A stretch of DNA of 64,000 bases from Thunnus maccoyii (taxonomy: Eukaryota > Chordata > Actinopteri > Scombriformes > Scombridae), in contig NC_056550.1 in assembly GCF_910596095.1 (NCBI RefSeq), forward strand, positions 4,836,001 to 4,900,000, written 5' to 3'. A model generated the notes under the pieces. That model did not search any database. It saw nothing but the letters and a program-made list of their open reading frames with translations, and was not told the origin of the DNA. Shown piece after piece: positions 14,201-24,289 of this stretch. Both the position numbers and the translations under genes were made by a program. Within the stretch, counting starts at the first letter, position 1, and each line of letters starts with the position of its first letter.

Positions 14201-17200
14201 AGTGGCACCTGGCCTGCCTCTCAGCCACCCTCCTCCCCTAATGTCGGTGTCATTAGCTATGCTCTCAGGGAAGCTGTCAGCTCCATGTTGCCGCTGGAAT
14301 ATGAAACCAATAATTACAGCAGAAATCCTCTCACTGAGGCTGCATTAACTTAACGTGCTGTTGATTGACTCCTGGGCTCATAAGCTCCGCTCCACATATT
14401 CACTTAGGTTTTCATCTGTGAGCTACCACTATGGTGTACCACTCCAGGTAATTATTATACTGCCGGCACTGCGGTTTGGTGGCTGTAATTTTTATGACAT
14501 GAGTATATCGATTATTATAAAGAGGGGCTTAATTTTGGTCTTAAGCATGGCTGGAACAACTATAATGACAGCTTCAGTTTTCAGATATGATTTTGTTTTT
14601 AGATATTAGTAGAATTTACTTGATATAAAATTGCAGAATTTGGAAAATAGAGTTTAAAGATAATTTCTGAATTACAGCATTATGGGCTGTATAATGGTCT
14701 TGCATATTTATGGAGTGATACTTTCATTTTATGTATTTGCCACCATCCATACTAACTCCTAACAGACTGTGATTGACGTCAGCAAATATACTGGAACAAT
14801 AGAGATCAAATTAAATGTCAAATTTCGCTTAGCATGACTTCTTGAGAGCTGGGTGTGAAAGCTGGATGCCTTTTTGATTATCGGGTAAAGGGATCATTTT
14901 TTCCACATATTCAGAGTCAATTAGACCAGGCTGAATTAGATTTTTATAGAATAGAATATCTTCCATAAACCACTTCAACCATCTTCATAAATACCCATTT
15001 AAATCCCAGAGTAATAATTCCCAGGACTGTCAGTGCAGAGGAGAAAACAATTTTAGTGCCAAGAGTGTTTTCTCTTCTATTAGTCTGTCTTTTATCTTTC
15101 TCTCCTGCCGGCCAGAGCTTTTTTTCCTTCGAGCAGCACCAGTCCTTTGGGCGTTCATTTTCCTTTACGGCGCAGTTAAAACCTGTTTCAGACAAAAGTA
15201 TCCTTCACTGACTGTGTGTAATTATTTATGATTCATTTGTTCCTGCTAAGCTGACAGGTTGCCCGAGAGACATATTCGTGTAATTTGATGCTCAATTTGC
15301 AAGCACGCTGGAAACAGAGAACATGCCAATTACACAACTGAAACATCTCTAACCACAGAAAAATGATTGAAATGATATTCAGTTCAGTTCAGTTCAATTC
15401 AGTCACTTTATTATCCCAGATGGGAAACTTGACTTGCAGTCAGGGGCACAAGATAAAAAAACAACAGAAGTACAAAAACAAAAGTACAAAAACAAAAAGT
15501 ACAAAAATGTTTCCTGTACATATATACAATATACAGAACACAATAATACAACAAAACAATATCTAAAATGCTACATTACATGTGCAGATTAAGCAGGTTT
15601 ATTGCACAGGGAACAAAGGAGTTTTTACTCCTATTGCACTTGAACCAGGGAACTCAGCCAGTTTCAAACTCAAAGTGAAGGGGGGGGTCTGTGCAGTCTA
15701 ATATAGACCTGGGCTGGCAGAGAACCTGCTGGTCAAAGACAATAATCAGGGGGGTCTGTGAGACACCTAGCACCTTACCAACCACCTGCACAATATAGCT
15801 CAGGTGGTTTTTACCCCTGATGTTCTGGTTACCATACTGAGCAATCATAGAAAAAGTAGGAACAGATTCAATAAATGACTTGTACAACAAAGACATCATT
15901 TTCCTATCTACATTAAAAGCATTTAACTTCCTGGAAGTTCAAACGTTGCTGTCCCTTCTTACAGACCGCATCAGAAATTGCATCAAATTTCAGGTTATTA
16001 TCAATGACTGTTCCAAGATATTTATAATGTTCTACAAATTAAATGCCAATTCCTTTGATGACGTGTCTTGGCAATGTCTTGGCATTGAATTTGTAGAACA
16101 TTATAAATAGCTTGATAATAATAATTTGATGCTAATTCTGATTTAGCTCAATATTGGCACAATTCTAATAATATTATGACTTATTCACACACATACATAA
16201 CATTGTGATTATGGGGCTTGTAACTGTTATGTGTCATAAACCTAAAAGCACAAACCATGTGTCTATAGGAATCACAATAACCTTATAATACTGTATGTGA
16301 TGATATTTGTAGCTCTTGTGCTGCCACTGTAATATTAGTACAGAGACGTTATTGTAGGCACACCTAATGGAATTTCTGTTATCCTATTACTGTTACTACT
16401 ATTATCTTATTACTGTGTAATGTTTTCTAATCACTTATTCATCTGTACAGCTCATTATTACCTAATTTATGCTACTTTATTGCATTGTCATCCCTAATCT
16501 TAGAAGGAGTGGTTATGGTTTGTGTACAACAGTGAGTGTCGTACAGCCTAATAATAATTTATGTATTTATCTACAGTACCAGTGAAAAGTTTGGACACTC
16601 ATTGAAATTAATGTGATGTTGTGTCCAAACTTTTGACTGGTACTGTATGTATTTGTATTCTATAGTTTTACTATCCAGTATATTAATTTAGGTTGTGATA
16701 GATTGGTTCATATAGCTTTCATTTGACAGAATAATCTTAACTCAAGGTCCACCTTTTTCTGAGTTGTCAGCCACATCTCATGGGTAACAACTGAGCCATC
16801 TCCATGGTAACTGAGCAAATGAAGACCATGTGATGTGGTTGAAGGCTCCAGAAAAAAAGCAAGTAAATTGACCTTGGATTAAGATTGTTTTGATTAACTA
16901 CAACTTCATGCACATCCACCTTGATGCTGGTGTGTATATCACATTCATACCAACACAGTGACACAAGTCAAACCCATGTCTGAGGGTCTATCTGTATGGG
17001 TCAAGTTGAGGCGGGTTGTCCTAGTCAGTGGGTTGGTCAAAGGTCAGATGCTGCTAGACTGAACTGGGTTGTTACCAGGAATGGAAATAAATTCAATGAT
17101 AACTACATTTAAATAATAATTTAACTTACAAAGAGAGGGAGGAATATTTTGCCAGATGAGGTTATACTTTATTTTGAGATGAAACCAAAATTGTGAGAAG

Positions 17201-19887
17201 TGTGGCTAAAAATAAACTCAATATGAAATACTGAAAGAAAGACCAACATATGAGCGTGCTACTACAATTATTGTTCAGTACATTCATTGACTGATGACGT
17301 TCATATATAAAATATATCACAAGTCAATACTGTATCAGTCATGCAGTATTTTATATGCAGTAGCCTATAATGGATTCTTGGACATTTATTGTCCTTCTGT
17401 CTATAACTACTCTGTCTGGTGTTTGCTTAAATGAGTCTTCTAAGACCTGCTCCCACACAGTCTAGTTCACAAAGCACAAACATTTTTTGCAGTGGTATTT
17501 GTCACATTTTCTCTAAGTATTTTTCCTATTGTGTGGGCGAACATTGTGCACAAAATATCTGATATAGCCCTAAGGATATTAGTTCCCTACCTTTAACCTT
17601 TAATTTCTCAAAGATTATTTCAGAAAACCAAAATAATTAGTTTTTCCACGCCTTCTAAATCCGTCACCTGCTCTCAGTCTTCATGATAACTCATCAGCTC
17701 TTAAATGCAAAGAATTTGCTACATTTTTGAGGGAAAAAAATAGCTTCTATTAGAGCCAGCATTGTAAATGCAGACACTCAAACTCCCTGGGATTTCCCTG
17801 CTCATGGGCCTCCATCTATTATGTCATCCTTTGATTTGATGTCAGCAGATGCCATCTGTGAAGTAATTAGCACGATGAAGTCTTCCACTTGTGCTCTAGA
17901 CCCCATCCCAACCAAGCTGTTTAAATCTTGCTTCCATAGCCTCTCCCAAGTAACAACAAGTATAATAAACTCCTCTCTTAATTTAGGCATCTTCCCCACA
18001 GCTTTCAAGACGTAAATAGTAAAACCTCTCCTCAAGAAATCCAATCTGGATTGCTCAACTAAACAATTACAGACCCTTTCCTTGGTAAACTTTTAGAGAA
18101 AATAGTTTTTAATCAACTACTTGTTCATCTAACCAACAACGGCATTTTAGAAAAGCTCCAATCTGGTTATCGAGCAAACCACAGCCCAGTCAGCCCTACT
18201 GAAAGTTGTAAATGACCTGAGAATTATTGTGAATTGAAACAATGTGGCTGTCCTTCTCTTAGACCTCAGTGCAGCATTTGATACAATTGACCACAAAATT
18301 TTAATTGACAGACTTGAAAAATGGCTGGATCTCTCTGATCGTGTTTTAGCTTGGTTTCAGTCTTATTTAACTGGCAGACAATTTTATTTTCATTATATAT
18401 GCTCCCGCTTGGAAACATTATTAACCATCAACACGTAAATCACCATTTTTATGCCGATGATACACATTTGTATATCTCTTTATTGCCAAATGACCTCGAT
18501 GCATGCTCTCATTGCCTGTCTCACTGACATTAATTTATGGATGGGTAAAAACTTTTTTAAAACTGTGAGGAAATGAGGAAAAAAACTGAAATTCTTTTAA
18601 TAGGACCCAAAGCAGCAAGAGAAAAACTGAACTCAATGCTTGGCGGTCTTAGCAAACAGATTAAAACACAAATCATAAACTTGGGAGTGATTTTAGGCTT
18701 AAATTTAATTCTTGTCAATTTTCATTTTAACAAGGTCATTAAAACATAATTTTTTCATCTCAGAAATATTGCAAAAGTCAGACCTTTTTTTAACTCAGAG
18801 AGATGCTGAAATGCTCATTCACACTTTTATTACTACCTGTTTAGACTATTGTAATTCCCTTTTTACTGGATTACCTAAAAAGTCTATAAGAAAACTACGG
18901 CTAGTTCAGAATGCTGCAGCCAAAGTCTTAACTAAAGCAAAGAAAATGGGTCATGAGATCAAGACACTGCACTGATTACCTGTATCTTTCAAAATTGATT
19001 TAAAGTTCTTTTACTTGTTTATAAAGCTTTAAATGACTTTGCTCCTCCCTACATCTGAGATTTCCTTTCATTTTATGTTCCAGACAGATCATTAAGGTCC
19101 TCCACCGCTTTTCTTTTAAATGTCCCATAAAAGTACCGGTGAAGCTGCCTTCTGTTTTTATGGAAAACACTGCCTCTGGATATTAGAACGGCAGCTCTCT
19201 CAGTATTTTTAAAAGGAAATTAAAGACCAATCTTTTTAATCTGGCTTTTAATTTTAATTTGCAGTAACGTTATAGCTTTAGCTTAAGTTTTTAAGTTTTA
19301 ATCATTGTTTTTTATATCATTATTATCCCTGGCGTTTATTTTTTATTTTTTTATTTTATTGACTTATATTTATCTGTTTTCAACATTGTTTTATTGCTGT
19401 AATTTTTAGTCTTGCAAAATTTTATTTATTGTTGTCTATTTTGGTTTTTTTTCAGTGTGCTTGTGTTGTTTTAATTCTGCTATGTGAAGCACTTTGGGCT
19501 GCATGTTTGTATGAAAGGTGCTACATAAATAAAGTTGAGTTAAGCTAACATCAACAAGGTGGATACATATTTTGTACAATGGGGAAGCATGCTATTGTGT
19601 GTATCAACTTTTAATGTTTATCTTTCCCTTTCCTTGAACTTCAGGTGAAAATTTGGTTCCAAAACAAACGATCCAAATACAAGAAGATCATGAAGAACGG
19701 GCCCTGTGGACCTGAGGGAGACCACCTCGCCCCCCCACCACCGTCTTCCTCCTCTCCATGCTCCCTGTGGGACATCAGCATGGCCGCCAAAGGCGCGCCA
19801 GTGCACTCTGGAGGATACATGAACAATTTTGGACACTGGTACCCCGGACACCAGCAGGACTCCATGCCGAGGACTCAGATGATGTGA
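4123..19887 (+). CDS. Distal-less homeobox protein Dlx4
   Basis: Three coding exons: 4123-4459, 8566-8762 and 19645-19887, all with GT/AG junctions and matching phases, giving 258 aa. Dlx4 is a nuclear homeodomain transcription factor that binds TAATTA-type sites in placodes, branchial arches and skeleton. The N-terminus carries [10 protein letters not shown] (residues 15-24) and a His/Tyr/Pro-rich activation region. The homeodomain spans about 135-194 with recognition-helix residues Trp182, Phe183 and Asn185. The intron between homeodomain positions 44 and 45 is the conserved Dlx one. The C-terminus has the Dlx4 block [12 protein letters not shown] and ends RTQMM. The start at 4123 begins MMTMSS as in teleost Dlx4; the second Met is two bases into the same context. 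Intron 2 (10.9 kb) is swollen by transposons. The gene is convergent with dlx3. The 4b paralogue is favoured by homeodomain resemblance from memory, but 4a is not excluded. Confidence 0.95.
4601..4628. repeat. (GAT)n trinucleotide repeat
   Basis: Nine or so GAT/ATG units in dlx4 intron 1, just after exon 1. Confidence 0.85.
5390..5570. promoter_or_regulatory. Candidate intronic regulatory island in dlx4
   Basis: A sharply GC-richer, non-repetitive segment (including GCCGACATCGGCCC and CCCGCAGCGGCTGCATGC) inside an AT-rich intron, followed by a TTTTAACCACAATAATATG stretch. The unusual composition suggests constraint. Enhancer function is inferred only. Confidence 0.3.
6200..6250. repeat. (AAT)n trinucleotide repeat
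   Basis: An AAT/GAT run in dlx4 intron 1, slightly interrupted. Confidence 0.8.
7088..7143. repeat. (ATT)n trinucleotide repeat
   Basis: An ATT run with two interruptions in dlx4 intron 1. The poly-Ile frame read across it is an artefact. Confidence 0.85.
8778..8809. repeat. (CA)n microsatellite beside the dlx4 exon 2 donor
   Basis: CA repeat beginning only 16 bases after the exon 2 splice donor at 8763. Length variation here would sit very close to the 5' splice site. Confidence 0.9.
9520..9569. repeat. (GT)n microsatellite
   Basis: About 24 uninterrupted GT units in dlx4 intron 2. Confidence 0.95.
9729..9756. repeat. (CA)n microsatellite
   Basis: About 14 CA units in dlx4 intron 2, in opposite phase to the GT tract 160 bp upstream. 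Confidence 0.9.
12170..12440 (+). mobile_element. Dispersed teleost repeat containing AAGCTAAGCTAA
   Basis: Contains TTAGTGAGCTTTAGAGGTGC, then CTTTGGACAGAGCCAGACTA, then CAGTCTTTATGCTAAGCTAA and GTTGTATCAATCCTCTCATC. The same order of motifs recurs at about 30.2-30.6 kb, so this is a dispersed repeat with two copies in the window. I recognise it as a widespread percomorph repeat. No protein is encoded; its class is uncertain. Confidence 0.7.
12465..13255. mobile_element. Dispersed repeat with GGTCAAAGGTCA motifs
   Basis: The text 'CTCAGGAACACCTTGAGGGA', 'GGTCAAAGGTCACTGTGACC' and 'GAGGCGATATTTCTAG' belongs to a common teleost interspersed family, known to me from memory. No intact coding frame is present. 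It directly follows the preceding repeat, so one may have landed beside the other. Repeated AGGTCAAAGGTCA is also a nuclear-receptor half-site arrangement. Confidence 0.55.
13697..13723. repeat. (CA)n microsatellite
   Basis: About 13 CA units in dlx4 intron 2. Confidence 0.9.
13969..14029. repeat. (CT)n(CA)n compound microsatellite
   Basis: A CT-rich run followed directly by about 20 CA units. The 174-residue frame read through this and the next tract is a repeat artefact (poly His-Thr). Confidence 0.95.
14165..14198. repeat. (CA)n microsatellite
   Basis: About 17 CA units, 135 bp after the preceding compound repeat. Confidence 0.95.
14205..14480. promoter_or_regulatory. Candidate intronic enhancer in dlx4 intron 2
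   Basis: A non-repetitive, compositionally balanced segment with several homeodomain-type cores (GTCATTAGC, CCAATAATTACAGC, GGTAATTATTATACTGCC, GCTGTAATTTTTATGAC). Clustered TAAT/ATTA cores in non-coding DNA next to a Dlx gene suggest an auto- or cross-regulatory element. Inference only. Confidence 0.35.
15190..15345. promoter_or_regulatory. Candidate conserved element in dlx4 intron 2
   Basis: A unique-looking segment with GTGTAATTATTTATGATTC, CGTGTAATTTGATGC and GCCAATTACACAAC, that is, three spaced TAATT/AATTA cores. It sits just upstream of a LINE fragment. Function is inferred from motif clustering. Confidence 0.35.
15373..16110 (-). mobile_element. LINE (non-LTR retrotransposon) 3' fragment, antisense
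   Basis: On the minus strand, about 15650-15960 decodes to a degraded C-terminal part of a LINE reverse-transcriptase ORF, with text like [20 protein letters not shown] followed by [10 protein letters not shown] and HFEFETG. The + strand end is TCAGTTCAGTTCAG and CACTTTATTATCCCAGATGG, that is, a short tandem tail and a 3' UTR of fish LINE type. Frameshifts and stops make it a dead copy, truncated at its 5' end near 16110 where a foldback begins. The exact family (Rex1-like or another) is not certain. Confidence 0.7.
16018..16108. repeat. Foldback (inverted repeat) at the LINE 5' junction
   Basis: Arms of about 29 bp: ATTTATAATGTTCTACAAAT at 16018 onward and its reverse complement ending near 16108, with a spacer of about 30 bp (16048-16078). 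It would form a cruciform or hairpin. It lies at the truncated 5' end of the antisense LINE. Confidence 0.85.
16572..16647. mobile_element. Tc1/mariner-type MITE
   Basis: Terminal inverted repeats TACAGTACCAGTGAAAAGTT and its complement ending ACTGGTACTGTA, bounded by TA, with under 30 bp between arms. It is a very short palindromic deletion derivative. A second copy with the same termini lies at 63163-63244. Confidence 0.85.
17760..19550 (+). pseudogene. Degraded L2-like LINE reverse transcriptase
   Basis: Frame fragments on the + strand in correct order: [20 protein letters not shown] (about 17873), then [20 protein letters not shown] (about 18253), [12 protein letters not shown], and [14 protein letters not shown] (about 18835). 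These are the fingers/palm motifs of L2/CR1-clade reverse transcriptases. The FADD-type active site region (ATGCCGATGATACACA, about 18451) is visible but out of frame. Stops and frameshifts show it is dead. The 3' end (CACTTTGGGCTGC ... GAAAGGTGCTACATAAATAA, about 19490-19540) is the classic L2-type 3' terminus. It ends about 100 bp before dlx4 exon 3, in sense orientation. Confidence 0.85.
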
Positions 19888-20018
19888 CAGACATGAGGAC
19901 ACAGCACTTCCAGGACAAATTGTGGATTTATATCAGCAAGCTGACTGGAGCTGTTTGGGACATGGACATTGTTTAGAGTCTGAGCCGCTCTGGAGGCAAA
20001 AATGATTTAACTGGCAGA

Positions 20019-20078
20019 AATAAACTGTGGAGGACAGAGCTAATCTGAGGAAGTTCAGTTTAACAAATGTACAATAAA
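20019..20078 (+). terminator. dlx4 polyadenylation signals
   Basis: Two AATAAA hexamers (20019-20024 and 20073-20078) lie 130-190 bp after the dlx4 stop codon. Either could define a short 3' UTR. Which one is used cannot be told from sequence. Confidence 0.5.
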
Positions 20079-21839
20079 GTACAGACAGCTATCAAAAACA
20101 TGAATGATTTAATACAAAATATTGTTTTGAATTTACTACTTTACTTCTAGCATTCACAAAATAGGTCATCAGGACAGGCGTAGATCTGGCTACATGTACC
20201 AATGCACCTATAGCATCATAAATAAATCCAGTAACACTGCAAACTAGCTGTTAGCTGATGTTAGCTGATGCTAATTTCTAGTCTTGGTTAGATGTGCATT
20301 TTTATGCAGCACATAGAAATCAACAAAAGATTTAATTTGCCAAGTCATTAGCTAGATATGAAAAACGCTAAATGCTCAATTTTAATGCCAATGGCTCCGC
20401 TATGAGGACTGAATGCTCAGTTCTGATTGATTGCAGCACTGAGAACTGAGCATTTGGCGCCCCACAAAGCCTAGCTAACCTTCCAAATTCACATTGCCAG
20501 TTAGCTAATTAGAACTTGTGAAATATTTGACACATCAAGTTGATTTATTTTAACTGGCAGTTATTTCTGCCTCCAGAGTAGCTCTGCCTGCCAAGAAATT
20601 GTTGATAAAGCTACAACTGAAGCTACAACTCCAAGCTAATGCTAGCTCTGCATCTCTGATTCTGGACAATTCAGGGTTTTTTATTGTATCAGTGGGTTAC
20701 AGTGGGGCAGGTACACATGTAAAAAGAAAGGTTTCTTCAGGGGTTCTTTGTAGTTTTTCTTTATGGAACTGTAGGGCCTACTGATTCAAAGGACACTCTG
20801 GTTTGCTAAAATTAAGAAAACAGATCAGATTAAAGAACTAGAGAAACATTCTTTAGATTCTGACTATTTTGAGTATTTTATGAATTCTGACAGAGTTGTG
20901 TGTAGCACTATAGGTTCTATGTAGCATATAGACCTATAAAGAGCCATTATAAAACGGTTGATTACAGCACCAACAGGGGTTCTGATAAGGTGTAAGAACA
21001 AACAACCATTTTATGGTACTTTATAAAACCTTTTTTAAGTATATGGGAAATAGGCACTGAATGGACATGGCTACTTTATTGTTTGAGTCTAATTTTAGTT
21101 TTTTTTAAGCTCATTATAATAAAAGATCTATATTAGTTGAATGAAAAATAAATGCCAGAAATGTATTTGAAAGACATTTATGTATAAACAAAAAAAAAGT
21201 TACCAGGTCATTTAGGACTAATGCTCTGATTTTATCATTCATAAAATTTATCAGGTTGACCAGATTAAGATAATTGGGCCTGTCACTCCAGCTAGTTATT
21301 GTTTGATTATGTCCCCAGAAAGTGAATATTAATGGGTTTGGACATTTGGTCTTGAATAATGGATTGTTAGTTTCAAGGACTTGGCCATGCTATATATCAG
21401 GGTTTAATTAATTGAGGTTTTACACTTCTAATTGTGAGCAACATTTCATTTTTATTTTCTTTTTATTCACCAATGGATTTTAATGATGGTCTCTGTCAGT
21501 GTTTCATTCCAACACTTGTTTTATTCTGCTTCCCTCCAAACAGATTATGAACTTCAGTTTTTTGACACCTGAAGTTTACATTCATATATGCAGTAGAGGC
21601 CATGATCTGTGGAATTTTTCAACAACCTCTTAAAATACTGAATTAATATTTTGCCAATAATATATTGTCTATGGGTCAGGATAGGCTTTGTTATTTGAAA
21701 TAAATCAAACCCAGTGATCATTGCCACCTTATTTGATTATGTTTATTTAATTTACAGCCAACAGTGGAAATAATTTGTTTTTTCATCTTTAGCCTTTAAC
21801 AGATAATATCAAATTTAGGGAAAAATAACATATTCCGTG

Positions 21840-22100
21840 TCAGTGTTCCTCAGTGCCCTGGAGGCATTTTCTCTAAAGTCGTAAATCACGTTCGTCGAGC
21901 ACCCCTCAAACATCTGGAAAAGCAAAAAGAGTCGTCAAACATCGTCAATGATTTTATAAAATGACCACGTCAATTATAGGTAATTTAGGACACAGCTTGT
22001 TAAATAAAGCTTTCACTTTGACGCTGTAATTATCTGTAATTGTCAGCCAAGGGAATATCCTTCTGCCTCGGGCCCTTTAGAAAGGGCTAGGAAGTAGTGG
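21840..22100. promoter_or_regulatory. Candidate shared dlx3/dlx4 enhancer
   Basis: A non-repetitive segment with dense homeodomain-type cores: GTAAATCACG, GTCAATTATAGGTAATTTAG, and GACGCTGTAATTATCTGTAATTGTCAGCC (given as 22020-22048). Mixed CG content (CGTTCGTCGAGC) stands out from AT-rich surroundings. It is the most enhancer-like sequence in the intergenic space. The role is inferred from motif clustering and position between the pair. Confidence 0.45.
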
Positions 22101-22769
22101 ATTACATCAAACTGGATTACTGGGCGCTAATCCTTTCACAGAAATACATGAATGTTAGAAACATGCATGGATACATTTCTGTATTATGCTGCTTGCAGTT
22201 AGGTTTTTTTTCCTGGGGTTTAATTTTGACACTCTTGGATATTATCTTACATGCTTTCCAGTTCTTTTTCTTCATTTTTTGAAGACAAAAAGGGATAGAA
22301 GTTATTTTACATACCATTATTGTGTTAGAGTTATTCAGTGGTCACATCCCTGTTTTCATTGGTCAGATGGACTAAAGGACAAAAGGAAATTCTTGGCAAA
22401 TTACCTTTCAATGCAGTTTAATATGAGAATAAAAGGCCACGATAATATGAGGTGTGTGTCAGAGAGAATGTGTGTGTATTTGAGTCTGAAAAGAAGATAA
22501 AATCACTTTTTTTCCTTTCAGAAAAGGGGAATTGTTGCACTGCCACACTATTAAGTTGAAAAATTTAAGTAGATGATTAATGTTTAATCGATGGAATCAG
22601 TGCAGCTGGCAGAAAAAAAAAGATTAAAAGATGAGGTTAACTAAAAACAACGAACTGTGTAGGTGGTCTGTGTACTAGCTATAGGCTCAAATTCTGTCTT
22701 GGATAAATATAATGTTACTCAAAATCAGTAAATCTCAGTACAGCCTTCTTAAGATCCAGACAAAACATG

Positions 22770-22959
22770 TTTGTACCTGAAGTGACTGTACCATGAAGTG
22801 GCTAAATTGTTGGGAACGCACATGGGAAACTTTCTTCCTCTTCCTCTTAAATCTAGTGTAGACTGCTGTCTTTTTTAAAGGGAAACACATGTTGGGGAAC
22901 CTGAACATTTTGCCACAAAATCAGTACACCTCAGAAATATAAATGACATAACTTATTTA
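22770..22959 (+). repeat. Duplicated block, copy 1
   Basis: Shares with 23912-24127 the run ACTTTCTTCCTCTTCCTCTT, then AAAGGGAAACACATGTTGGG, then GGAACCTGAACATT and AATATAAATGA. Similarity is high over about 125 bp and weaker upstream to TTTGTACCTGAA. Direct orientation. It may be a local duplication or two copies of a dispersed repeat. Confidence 0.85.
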
Positions 22960-23042
22960 TATTTTTTGTTGTAGAGATTTGTATAAAATGTATGCAAGAA
23001 ACCCATCTGCAAAAATGTATTCCTCACTTTTCTAAGTAAGTT

Positions 23043-23516
23043 TGCAATTTTTCAAGTCAAAACAATATTTAGGTGCCAAAATGAATATTGACAGTTTTCT
23101 TGCTGTAATCATTCCTCCGGGTCATACTGGCCATTAGAAGATCCCTTCATAATGCACTTACAATGTACTTTTTGTTAATATACCTCCACTGTAGCTGAAT
23201 AGGAAATCACTGTCTGTCCAAGCAAAGAGGGAATTTTTTACTAAAAAGATTGTAACTGTGGAAGATATCCACTTTATTTGACTATCTCAGACTGCCGAAG
23301 CTTCATATTATCTTCGGATAAACTTTTGTTCAATTTTTTTCCTCTCAAAACGAGGACTGTGGATTTTTTCCTCCATCACTTACATTGTAAGTGCATTATG
23401 AAGGGATCTTCTAATGGTCAGTATAAACAGGAGGAATGATTACAGCGGACAAAACCTGTTTAAATGTTCATATGGATACGTGACTGTTGTTTTAAGATGG
23501 ACTTGAAAAATTGTGA
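23043..23516. mobile_element. MITE with long terminal inverted repeats
   Basis: Left arm about 23043-23167 and right arm about 23390-23516 are inverted. The best-matching inner part is GTAATCATTCCTCC ... CCATTAGAAGATCCCTTCAT ... TGCACTTACAATGTA, and the outer ends are GCAATTTTTCAAGTC / GACTTGAAAAATTGT. The spacer is about 220 bp with no coding capacity. This is the structure of a non-autonomous DNA transposon. I know a similar repeat in other percomorphs from memory; its superfamily is not assigned. Confidence 0.8.
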
Positions 23517-23911
23517 AACCGTCCTTTAACTACTGGAGGATATTTCAAATGCACTACAAAGCTGAACATCATTTAAAGTCATAAATGAGATGAAATTGTA
23601 TGTACCTTTTATACATTCTATTGATTAATTGCCAAATATCCATCAAAAATATAATGCCAAGCCTGATCAGGTGCAAGTGGTGAAATGACGATCAAAAAAA
23701 GTATTTGTTGAATTTATGTATATGTATTAGCGTGTTTGAAAGTAATTTAGACATATAATTAGGATTACAACATTATGATGTTTTGTAACTGTGCACCAGT
23801 TACAAATGCCTGATAGAATGAATTTGTTACAGCTCTCCTTAATCTACATAGGGTTCTAAAACATGATTATAACAACATTGCACAATTGGTCGATTACATG
23901 TAGAAGCCATC

Positions 23912-24127
23912 ATTTGTACCTGAAAATGAACTGGCACAGTTGTCGAGAGGAGATTCTAACACTGTAACACTGTTGGCCTCACATGAGAAACTTTCTTCCT
24001 CTTCCTCTTAAATTTCATGTAGACAGTTGACTGCTGTCTTGTTTAAAGGGAAACACATGTTGGGGAACCTGAACATTATGCCACAAAATCCACGCACCTT
24101 TGAAATATAAATGATATAACTGATTTA
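23912..24127 (+). repeat. Duplicated block, copy 2
   Basis: Direct partner of 22770-22959, about 1.15 kb away, with the MITE lying between them. It has small indels relative to copy 1, for example an extra CAGTTGA segment near 24020. Confidence 0.85.
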
Positions 24128-24289
24128 GCTTCATACAAACCCTTATTTATTGGGGAATCACAGTGCAGGTTGGGGGAAATTATGATTCACGGACTAATTA
24201 TACTTTTCTTTTTGGACTCTTTGTTTTATAAGTTAAGAGTTCTCCTGTCTCTCATAGCCCTCATAATCTTTTTTTTTCTTGTTTTCTTT

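Larger units (their letters stand above)
8763..19644 (+). other. dlx4 intron 2
   Basis: A 10.9-kb intron between homeodomain codons 44 and 45 (donor GTAACA, acceptor AACTTCAG). It contains at least seven CA/GT tracts, two teleost dispersed repeats (about 12.17-13.25 kb), a minus-strand LINE fragment, a Tc1-type MITE, a plus-strand LINE fragment, and two non-repetitive islands (about 14.2-14.5 and 15.19-15.35 kb). About 8880-12150 and 16.65-17.7 kb show nothing I recognise. Confidence 0.9.

Noticed and set aside
13829-14353. 174-residue open frame on the + strand
   Set aside because: Mostly (CA)n and (CT)n translated as His-Thr and Ser-Leu; no domain, and it overlaps repeat DNA.
17821-18975. 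Active reverse transcriptase gene
   Set aside because: The motifs are in order but split among frames with several stops; it is a dead LINE copy.
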